NCBI GenBank assembly: GCA_001782045.1 | Contig: MFNK01000012.1 | Location: forward strand, 1 to 64,000 | Direction: 5' to 3' | Length of the DNA: 64,000 nucleotides | From: Candidatus Levybacteria bacterium RIFCSPHIGHO2_01_FULL_36_15b | GTDB taxonomy: Bacteria > Patescibacteria > Microgenomatia > Levybacterales > UBA12049 | In this document: positions 57,044 to 64,000 of the stretch, piece by piece | Layout of the letters: every line of letters begins with the position of its first letter | Numbering within the stretch: the stretch's first letter is position 1 | Translations under genes and position numbers: made by a program | The notes under the pieces: generated by a model | What the model saw: the letters and a program-made list of their open reading frames with translations, nothing else | Database searches by the model: none | What the model was told of the DNA's origin: nothing

Positions 57044-58093
57044 TTATACTGAAATAGCTTCTAGGCCTGGGAGTTTGGAGCCGGATAAAAATTCTAGCAT
57101 TGCTCCGCCTCCTGTTGAAACAAAGGAGAATTTATCGAGAAGTCCTTCTTTTTTGCAAAACTCAATGGTTTCTCCTCCTCCAACTATTGTATATGCGTTT
57201 GAATTGGCTACTGCTTTTGCAATTTCTTTTGTACCCTTATCGAATCCTTTTTCAAATTCTCCCATTGGGCCGTTCCAAACAATTGTTTTTGAATTATTAA
57301 TTACTTGAATAAAATTTTGTATTGAAACTTCGCTAATATCTTCGTTGTCCGAAGTTAAATCCGCAACAAGAAGAATTGATTTTTTATTCTCGAGTTTATC
57401 GTGTGCAACTTTTGCAAGCTCCCTTACGTGTTCTGCAATTTCTCCTCCTACCAAAACGTAATCTGCAAAGAAATGCATTTTTTCAACCAAAGGAAGTTTT
57501 GTTTCTATTTTAGCACCTCCTATTATAATAGTAAGCGGACGGTCTGGATTTTCTAAAATTTTTGAAAGCTCTTCCACTTCTTTTTGGAGCCTTAACCCGG
57601 CGAAGGAGGGAATAAATTTGGGTATTCCAACAATGGAGGCGTGTGGACGGTGAGATACAGCAAAAGCATCATTTACATAAATATCTGCAAGAGATGAGAG
57701 CTTCTTTGAAAATTCTTGTCCTGAGCTTGTCGAAGGATCCTCTTCCTCTTTATAGAATCTTAAATTTTCAAGAAGTATTATTTTGTCCCCTATCTCGAAT
57801 GCATCAAAATCTCCAACATTTATTTCTTTGAGTTCTGTTTCGAAATGTTTTGAGAACCATTCGGCAATAGGTTTTAAACTAAATTTTTCATCTTTTCCTT
57901 CCGGCCTTCCCAAGTGCCCAATGATTATAATTTTCTGAGCTTTGGTAAGAAGCAGATTTAAAGTTTCTAATGAACTTTCGAGTCTTGAGTCATCTATAAT
58001 CTCCCCTTCTTCAACCGGAGTATCCAAATCTAGCCTAAGAAGAACTTTTTTTCCTTCTAAGTCCGCATCTTGAATTTTTTTTAAATTAATCAT
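57044..58093 (-). CDS. pgk: phosphoglycerate kinase
   Basis: 349 aa from MINLKKIQDADL, shorter than the usual ~390-415 aa. LLRLDLDTPVEEGEIIDDSR, IIGHLGRPEG, YVNDAFAVSHRPHASIVGIP, IIGGAKIETKLPL and the C-terminal FVSTGGGAMLEFLSG are diagnostic. A repeat at 57719-57738 adds DPSTSSGQ in frame. The start overlaps the stop of the CvpA-CAP gene (TAATG). Confidence 0.96.
   Translation of the reverse strand: MINLKKIQDADLEGKKVLLRLDLDTPVEEGEIIDDSRLESSLETLNLLLTKAQKIIIIGHLGRPEGKDEKFSLKPIAEWFSKHFETELKEINVGDFDAFEIGDKIILLENLRFYKEEEDPSTSSGQEFSKKLSSLADIYVNDAFAVSHRPHASIVGIPKFIPSFAGLRLQKEVEELSKILENPDRPLTIIIGGAKIETKLPLVEKMHFFADYVLVGGEIAEHVRELAKVAHDKLENKKSILLVADLTSDNEDISEVSIQNFIQVINNSKTIVWNGPMGEFEKGFDKGTKEIAKAVANSNAYTIVGGGETIEFCKKEGLLDKFSFVSTGGGAMLEFLSGSKLPGLEAISV
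57719..57738. repeat. CTGAGC-GTCGAAGG repeat inside pgk
   Basis: TCCTGAGCTTGTCGAAGGAT, translated on the minus strand as DPSTSSGQ. Confidence 0.72.
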
Positions 58094-59091
58094 TAATCTG
58101 AAAATTCCTGACAAAACATTTCTCCGTAAATTCCACCATCTATAACTCCAATCCCCACTTTTCCAAAGTCCTTCCCTAAAATATTTGCTTTGTGACCTGG
58201 AGACTGCATTAATCCTTTCATTGCCAAATCCGTATTAGGAGCCAACGCCAGATTTTCTCCCGCGTAGTTAAATTCGACATTCGCAGCAACCATTCTGTCA
58301 AAGGGCGAAAGCCCTTCCAGCGTATAATGGGAAAAGTATCCTCTTATAAACATATCGCTGCAATGTGCACGCCCTACTTTTGCCAATTCCTCTGAAAAAG
58401 AGAGGGTAGAAAGCCCACTTGAGGCTCTTTCTGCATTTACTTTCGCAAACATATCCTGTTCAGCCGCATTATCTACACTTATATTGCTGGTTTTAAAATT
58501 TAGGCCAACAGTTTGGTTTGATTGGGGCTCAACTGTTAAAAAAGAAAGCGTATCGTTAACTGCACCGCCAAAGACTTGATTAAGGCTTCGGGAGAAAACT
58601 TGAGTATTGGCAACTAAAACGCTACCAATTCTTGACTCTGTAACGCTTTTCTTTAAGTAAACTGAAAAAGGAAGCGCAATAATAAGGCTTAAAATAAAAG
58701 CGGACAAAACTAAACCCGAAAGTATTCCAGGAATAAGACCGAGTATTTTTTCAAGCGGTAATAATTGCTGGAATTTGGGATTTGATTTCATAAAAAGAGG
58801 CAGTGTATAAAAAATTTTCTTAAAAATAACACTAAAGATAATTTCAAAAATTATTGCTGCTGCCAAAAATCCTACTGCGTTTGAAAATCCTTGCGGCATG
58901 CTAAATATTTGGACAAGGAGTGCAGCAATTTTACTATAAATTGCAAGTCCGAAAACAAAAGAAAGTACAAAACTCATAAAGTCAACTAGTGCTGCAAAAA
59001 AACCCAAGAAGTAACCCTCTACCATATAAATCGTTACTATAATAAGTAAAATAAAGTCGATCCAATTGAGGCCAAATAAATTAATGTCCAC
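58093..59091 (-). CDS. CvpA-like membrane domain fused to a CAP/SCP-like domain
   Basis: 332 aa. N-terminal ~165 residues: four to five membrane helices like the colicin V production protein CvpA (NWIDFILLIIVTIYMVEGYF...). After a linker, a CAP superfamily domain with NAERASSGLSTLSFSEELA, VGRAHCSDMFIRGYFSHYTL, EGLSPFDRM, AGENLALAPN and MQSPGHKANILGKDFGKVGI. The domain is extracellular; CAP domains in bacteria are often linked to cell-wall or toxin-like functions. Divergent to the PBP gene. Confidence 0.88.
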   Translation of the reverse strand: MDINLFGLNWIDFILLIIVTIYMVEGYFLGFFAALVDFMSFVLSFVFGLAIYSKIAALLVQIFSMPQGFSNAVGFLAAAIIFEIIFSVIFKKIFYTLPLFMKSNPKFQQLLPLEKILGLIPGILSGLVLSAFILSLIIALPFSVYLKKSVTESRIGSVLVANTQVFSRSLNQVFGGAVNDTLSFLTVEPQSNQTVGLNFKTSNISVDNAAEQDMFAKVNAERASSGLSTLSFSEELAKVGRAHCSDMFIRGYFSHYTLEGLSPFDRMVAANVEFNYAGENLALAPNTDLAMKGLMQSPGHKANILGKDFGKVGIGVIDGGIYGEMFCQEFSD

Positions 59092-59150
59092 ATAAAGATT
59101 ATATTAAATCCGAACGATTTATTAAAGATTAATATGATATTATTGTAGAA

Positions 59151-61358
59151 GTGAAAAACAACCAAAATTTTAAAAATTTTATTAGTAAATTAAGAAAACT
59201 TTCAAGAATTAGAGTTGTAGCACTTGTAATTTTAATATTCTTTTTTGCGGCTTTCTATTTCTTTATCCTAAAGGACCTTCCACTTCCAACCAAGCTTTCT
59301 TCATCTTCTAACCCGGAAACAAGCGTAGTGTATGACAGAAATGGAAAGCTTTTGTATCAGATTTACGATAAAAGAAACCAAATATCAATTCCTATTTCAA
59401 ACATTCCGGAAAATCTGAAAGAAGCAACAATTGCAATTGAGGATAAAAACTTTTATCACCATGGCGCGATAGACTTAAGAGGAATGACAAGAGCTGTCGT
59501 TTCAATCTTATTCAAGCAGCAAATTCAAGGAGGCTCAACCCTAACACAACAACTTGTAAAAAATAGTCTTCTTACCCAAGAAAGAACTATTCCAAGAAAA
59601 ATTAAAGAAATAATTCTTTCTTTCGCAACTGAATTTCTATATTCCAAAAACCAAATTTTGGAAATGTATCTTAATCAGACTCCATATGGCGGCCCTGCAT
59701 ACGGAGTTGAAGCAGCTTCTGAGGCTTATTTCGGAAAACATGCCAAAGATTTAACACTGGCAGAAGCTGCGCTTCTTGCCGGACTACCTCAGTCTCCAAC
59801 CCGCTATTCACCTTTTGGCGCCCATCCCGAATTTGCCAAAAAAAGACAAGTAGAAGTTCTAAAAAATATGCAAGAAGCAGGTTACATAACAGAAAAAGAA
59901 AGAGAAAAAGCGCAGGAAGAAAAACTTAAGTATAAAACCATTGCTACACAAATAAATGCACCTCATTTTGTTTTGTATATAAAAGATTTATTAATTGAAA
60001 AATACGGGGAAAAAGCAGTTGAGGAAGGTGGACTTAAGGTGACGACAACCCTCGATTTAAATGTTCAAGAGGCTGCAGAAGCATCTGTTGCCGCTGAGAT
60101 AGAAAGCCTACCAAAATATTATCATGTAACTAACGGCGCTGCTTTGGTTACAGATCCCTCTACTGGAGAAATTCTTGCGATGGTTGGGAGCAAAAATTAT
60201 TTCGATACTTCAATTGATGGAAACGTAAACTTAACAACTTCTCTTCGCCAGCCGGGTTCCTCTATTAAACCTATAAACTATGCAGCAGGACTTGCTAATA
60301 ATTACAACGCTGCTACGGCTTTCGTAGATCAGCCGACTTGTTTTGCAAATCAAGGAGGAAGAAATTATTGTCCGCAAAACTATGATAATAAGTGGCATGG
60401 TTTGGTACAAATGAGAGATGCACTAGGCAATTCTTTTAATATACCTGCAGTAAAAATGCTAAAAGCCAATGGAATATCGACAATGATTGCAACAGCATCT
60501 GCAATGGGAATAACTACTTTTAAAGACCCAGTCAATTACGGCCTTTCTCTAACCCTGGGAGGGGGAGAAGTAAAAATGACAGAAATGGCTACCGCGTTTG
60601 GGGTTTTTGCCAATGGTGGATATAGGATTAATTTGCATCCTATCTTAAAAATAGTAGACAAAAAAGGGAAAGTCTTAGAAGAATACTCTGCTCCTAAAAG
60701 TCCAATATTCGGAAAAAGAGTGTTAGACAACGGAGTTGCATTTATAATTTCCGATATTTTGTCAGATAACGGCGCAAGAACACAAGCATTTGGGTCTAAT
60801 TCAGAACTTAGAATTGATAACAAGGTAGTTTCTGTAAAAACAGGAACCACTAATGATTATAGGGATAACTGGACAATAGGATATACGCCTTCTGTATTAG
60901 TCGCTACTTGGGTAGGAAATAATGACAATACCAGAATGAGCGGTGTCGTTTCAGGCGTAACGGGAGCTGCGCCAATTTGGAATGATATTATGTCATTTCT
61001 TTTGAAAGACAAGCCTTCGCAGCCACCATCAAGGCCTGCTTCGGTCGTGCAAAAAAAGGTGTGTGTTGATACGGGAGTAATAGCGTCTTTAGAAAACGGA
61101 GTGGGTTGTCAAACAAGACTGGAATACTTTATTAAGGGTACGGAATCAAAAACAGGCTCCATCGCTTCAAGAGATATATGGATTAAAAAAAATTCCGATG
61201 ACTTACCGCAACCCGATGATACTCAAGATGTAGAGCTCAAAAGCTCCAGAGTTTATATAGATCCTGTTGGCGATTTATACTGCCTAGACTGCAAAAAACC
61301 ATCTGGAGTTCCAACTGTCAAATCGTCTCCAACCCCTTCCCCAACTTCTACACCTTAA
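59151..61358 (+). CDS. class A penicillin-binding protein 1
   Basis: 735 aa, GTG start after TATTAT (7 nt, leaderless). One N-terminal membrane helix, transglycosylase domain (ATIAIEDKNFYHHGAIDLRG, GGSTLTQQLVKN, EFLYSKNQILEMYLNQTPYG), and a transpeptidase with SxxK in LRQPGSSIKPINYA, SxN-type region, and KTGTT in VVSVKTGTTNDYRDNW. A Pro/Ser/Thr tail follows. Builds and crosslinks peptidoglycan. Paralogous to the next gene. Confidence 0.95.
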   Translation: MKNNQNFKNFISKLRKLSRIRVVALVILIFFFAAFYFFILKDLPLPTKLSSSSNPETSVVYDRNGKLLYQIYDKRNQISIPISNIPENLKEATIAIEDKNFYHHGAIDLRGMTRAVVSILFKQQIQGGSTLTQQLVKNSLLTQERTIPRKIKEIILSFATEFLYSKNQILEMYLNQTPYGGPAYGVEAASEAYFGKHAKDLTLAEAALLAGLPQSPTRYSPFGAHPEFAKKRQVEVLKNMQEAGYITEKEREKAQEEKLKYKTIATQINAPHFVLYIKDLLIEKYGEKAVEEGGLKVTTTLDLNVQEAAEASVAAEIESLPKYYHVTNGAALVTDPSTGEILAMVGSKNYFDTSIDGNVNLTTSLRQPGSSIKPINYAAGLANNYNAATAFVDQPTCFANQGGRNYCPQNYDNKWHGLVQMRDALGNSFNIPAVKMLKANGISTMIATASAMGITTFKDPVNYGLSLTLGGGEVKMTEMATAFGVFANGGYRINLHPILKIVDKKGKVLEEYSAPKSPIFGKRVLDNGVAFIISDILSDNGARTQAFGSNSELRIDNKVVSVKTGTTNDYRDNWTIGYTPSVLVATWVGNNDNTRMSGVVSGVTGAAPIWNDIMSFLLKDKPSQPPSRPASVVQKKVCVDTGVIASLENGVGCQTRLEYFIKGTESKTGSIASRDIWIKKNSDDLPQPDDTQDVELKSSRVYIDPVGDLYCLDCKKPSGVPTVKSSPTPSPTSTP

Positions 61359-61398
61359 TTTTGCCCCTTTTCAAAAAAGTATACCTATAGTATAATCC

Positions 61399-63678
61399 GT
61401 GCAACTCCTTCTTGGTATGAAATTTTTAATAATTTTTATTAATGATTTACTATATATTCTGTCCTCAATCGGAGATCTTGTACTCTTCTATTTAAAGCTT
61501 GTCTTTTGGCTAATAAGAAAGTTATTTGAACCATTATCTAATAAAATTTTACAAGCTGGCCTATTTTTTAAAAACACCAAAGACAATATTGATAAAAAAG
61601 CTAAGCTTGCCGCTTTTAGATTTTTCTTATCCTATAAGTCTTTGAGGTCTAAATTGTTTAAAAGCTCCAAGAGGGTAAAAGCTAAAAAAAAGGAAAAGCA
61701 AATAACTATTTACCCAGCTCCCCGAAATATTTTACTAAAATTAAGGTTTTTTATCTTCGGGTTTCTAGTCTGTTTTGTATTTATAATGATTCCGCTTTCG
61801 TTATATCTTTTAGTTAATAGTCTTCCCAATCCAAAGAGTCTTTCAAACAGAGAAATTCCTCAAACAACAAAAATTTATGACAGAAACGGAAAGCTTTTGT
61901 ATCAAATTTACGCAAATGAAAACAGAACTCTGGTGCCACTCTCACAAATTCCCAAAAACTTAATAAATGCAACTATTTCAATAGAAGATAAGGACTTTTA
62001 TAAAAATCCTGGATTTGATGTTGCTGGCATAACAAGAGCAGCAATTGCTGATCTTTCCGGAAAACCCATTCAAGGAGGCTCCACAATTACTCAGCAGTTA
62101 ATTAAATCTACTCTTTTGACCCCCGAGGTAAGTATTACAAGAAAAGTTAAGGAAATAATACTAGCTTTCTGGGCTGAGCGAATTTACAAAAAAAACGAGA
62201 TATTGGAAATGTATTTTAATCAGGTGCCTTATGGCGGAACAGCTTGGGGCGTAGAAGCAGCATCGGAAACTTATTTTGGGAAAAACGTCAGGGAACTTAG
62301 CCTAGCAGAAAGCGCATTTTTAGCCGGAATGCCACAAGCTCCTACTACCTATTCTCCATACGGACAAAATCCTAATTTATGGAAAAAGCGCCAAATTGAT
62401 GTTTTATCAAAAATGAAAAACTTAAAATATATATCAGAGGAAAATATGCAGGAAGCATTAACAGAAGAGCTTGTTTTCCAATCCCCAAGAACTCCTATTT
62501 ACGCTCCTCATTTTGTAATGTATGTGAAAGATTTACTAATTCAAAAGTATGGACTTCCTATGGTAGAAAAAGGAGGCTTAAATGTAATTACTACTCTCGA
62601 TTTAAATACGCAGAATATGGCGCAAGAAGTAGTAACTACAGAAGTTGACAATAACTGGTACCTTAATTTAACAAATGGCTCGGCTTTGGTTACAAATCCT
62701 AAAAACGGTGATATTTTGGCAATGGTAGGAAGCAGAGACTACAACGATCCTAATGGCGGAAATGTAAATCTAACTACCGCACTGCGGCAACCTGGTTCAT
62801 CTATAAAAGTTGTCACGTATGCAGCAGCGTTATCTAATGGTTTTACTGCAGCAACAGTGCTTGATGATTCTCCAGTCGTCTATCAAATTCCGGGCTCTGT
62901 TCCATATGCTCCGGTTAATTATGACGGAGGATTTCATGGAAAAGTGCCTTTAAGAATTGCTTTTGCAAACTCTTTCAATATTCCCGCAGTAAAAACCCTT
63001 GCTAAAATTGGGGTTCCCACAATGGTTGAAACAGCCAAAAAAATGGGAATTACAACATGGAAATCTGCTGATAATTATGGCCTTTCGATAACGCTGGGAG
63101 CCGCAGAAGTTAAGATGACAGAACTTGCAACAGTTTATGGAACCGTTGCAAACTTAGGAGAAAAAGTAGAATTAAACCCTTTTTTAAAAATAACAAATAA
63201 GGGCGGAGACGTATTTTATCAAAAAGAAAATGTAACGGGTAAGAAAGTTATAGATCCCGGAGTTGCATATATTATTTCGAACATTCTCTCTGATAATGGA
63301 GCTCGTTCAATAGAATTTGGAACTAGTTCGCCGCTTAACATTCCCGGACGTGTAGTTTCGGTTAAAACAGGTACAACTGATAACAAAAGAGATAACTGGA
63401 CGGTTGGTTTTACTCCTGACTTATTAGTCGCTGTTTGGGTTGGAAATAATGATAATTCTCCAATGAGTCCTTCTCTTGCATCCGGAATTACTGGAGCAGC
63501 ACCAATTTGGAATAAAATTCTCACTAATTTAATAGCAAAGGAAAAAAGCGTATTAGTTTCTACTCCACCTAATATAGTTTTAAAAAAATGCGGAAGCCGA
63601 ATGGAATATTTTATAAAAGGGACAGAAAATCTTGCAAGTTGCTATTCAATAGCAACTCCTAGTGGAAAACCTATTTAG
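61399..63678 (+). CDS. class A penicillin-binding protein 2
   Basis: 759 aa. It differs from the first copy in the N-terminus: a hydrophobic region of about 45 residues, a Lys-rich linker, then the membrane helix FGFLVCFVFIMIPLSLYLLV. The TG domain (ATISIEDKDFYKNPGFDVAG, GGSTITQQLIKS) and TP domain (LRQPGSSIKVVTYA, VVSVKTGTTDNKRDNW) are complete. The GTG at 61399 is 7 nt after TATAGT, but an ATG at 61417 is also possible. Confidence 0.94.
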   Translation: MQLLLGMKFLIIFINDLLYILSSIGDLVLFYLKLVFWLIRKLFEPLSNKILQAGLFFKNTKDNIDKKAKLAAFRFFLSYKSLRSKLFKSSKRVKAKKKEKQITIYPAPRNILLKLRFFIFGFLVCFVFIMIPLSLYLLVNSLPNPKSLSNREIPQTTKIYDRNGKLLYQIYANENRTLVPLSQIPKNLINATISIEDKDFYKNPGFDVAGITRAAIADLSGKPIQGGSTITQQLIKSTLLTPEVSITRKVKEIILAFWAERIYKKNEILEMYFNQVPYGGTAWGVEAASETYFGKNVRELSLAESAFLAGMPQAPTTYSPYGQNPNLWKKRQIDVLSKMKNLKYISEENMQEALTEELVFQSPRTPIYAPHFVMYVKDLLIQKYGLPMVEKGGLNVITTLDLNTQNMAQEVVTTEVDNNWYLNLTNGSALVTNPKNGDILAMVGSRDYNDPNGGNVNLTTALRQPGSSIKVVTYAAALSNGFTAATVLDDSPVVYQIPGSVPYAPVNYDGGFHGKVPLRIAFANSFNIPAVKTLAKIGVPTMVETAKKMGITTWKSADNYGLSITLGAAEVKMTELATVYGTVANLGEKVELNPFLKITNKGGDVFYQKENVTGKKVIDPGVAYIISNILSDNGARSIEFGTSSPLNIPGRVVSVKTGTTDNKRDNWTVGFTPDLLVAVWVGNNDNSPMSPSLASGITGAAPIWNKILTNLIAKEKSVLVSTPPNIVLKKCGSRMEYFIKGTENLASCYSIATPSGKPI

Positions 63679-64000
63679 AGTAGTCCACTAAATTGACAAG
63701 TTTTTTAAAGGACTCGAGAGGGTTTCCTGAGAACAGAAAACTTGTAGAAACAAACCTATCCGCGCCCATCTTTTGAAGCTCAACTATATTTGAATCATTT
63801 ATTCCTCCATCGATTTCGATGGGAATAAAAGTTTTGGACTTAAGAGCTTGTAATTTTCCAAACACCCTAGTTTGCATTTGTTGTCCCGATTCTCCAGCTT
63901 TTACTCCCATAAGAAGAAGACAATCTAAGTCTTCCAGATTAATTTTTAAGTCCGCTGGATTTGTGTCAATATCCAAAGCCAATCCTACTTCCCCAAGAAG
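63671..64000 (-). CDS. ribulose-phosphate 3-epimerase-like protein (partial, C-terminal part)
   Basis: The reading frame is open to the window edge (LLGEVGLALDIDTNPADLKI...), so only the C-terminal ~109 residues are here. The TIM-barrel pattern LLLMGVKAGESGQQMQTRVF and PIEIDGGINDSNIVELQKMG matches the RPE family (VNPGFGGQ-like and DGGI blocks). Pentose phosphate interconversion is likely. It overlaps the end of the PBP gene by 8 nt (convergent). Confidence 0.8.
   Translation of the reverse strand, partial: LLGEVGLALDIDTNPADLKINLEDLDCLLLMGVKAGESGQQMQTRVFGKLQALKSKTFIPIEIDGGINDSNIVELQKMGADRFVSTSFLFSGNPLESFKKLVNLVDYSK

Overview
The window looks like part of a small, streamlined bacterial genome of the Candidate Phyla Radiation (Patescibacteria), possibly Microgenomates. 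The supporting signs are an AT-rich sequence, tightly packed genes with many 1-13 nt overlaps, and conserved but compact housekeeping proteins. DUF5667-like and CvpA-CAP proteins, a large TraD/VirD4-like ATPase, an archaeal-type ATP-dependent DNA ligase and B12-dependent class II ribonucleotide reductase fit the same picture. So do palindromic repeats inserted in frame inside housekeeping genes. The assignment is an inference from gene content; no database was searched.

Layout. 1-1265: 5' part of a 23S rRNA with tRNA-Ala(TGC) and its promoter on the minus strand, and no 16S. 1266-8500: accessory region with a Cas2/SinR-like protein, an XRE-ImmA pair, and an array of small, mostly unknown genes separated by copies of a ~20 bp purine-rich repeat, then a PfkB-type kinase. 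8508-17931: small membrane proteins, TrxA/TrxB, a 2-hydroxyacid dehydrogenase, DoxX, DsbA-like, a Fur-type regulator with a ZIP transporter, acylphosphatase, Pth and a phosphoribosyltransferase. 17980-25737: EndoQ, ATP-dependent ligase, Fic, a hydrolase and RecF. 25761-32926: a MoxR ATPase/VWA locus whose neighbours share an N-terminal RADEVADLDPY tag. 32927-42016: MutM, a glycosyltransferase, a 5'-3' exonuclease, FtsH, TrpS, Tgt and MurD. 42066-46297: three tRNAs, a cluster of small paralogous unknown genes, FtsB-like, and a Xer recombinase. 46313-50586: TraD-like ATPase and partners. 50653-54300: cobalamin riboswitch, cobalamin adenosyltransferase, NrdJ and NrdR. 54510-64000: GAPDH, PGK, CvpA-CAP, two class A PBPs and the end of a ribulose-phosphate-3-epimerase-like gene.

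Many genes have a TTGACA/TATAAT-type promoter whose -10 box ends only 6-8 nt before the start codon, so they are probably expressed as leaderless mRNAs. A smaller set, mostly tiny membrane proteins, carries strong AAGGAGGTG Shine-Dalgarno sequences. Several starts were moved downstream for this reason.

The most unusual items are four. First, the MoxR/VWA locus with its shared peptide tag. Second, three copies of a structured element with compensatory base changes, each placed between two copies of a gene's start region. Third, the repeat-bounded, one-gene-per-unit array at 2.5-6.8 kb. Fourth, repeat insertions translated in frame inside housekeeping genes.
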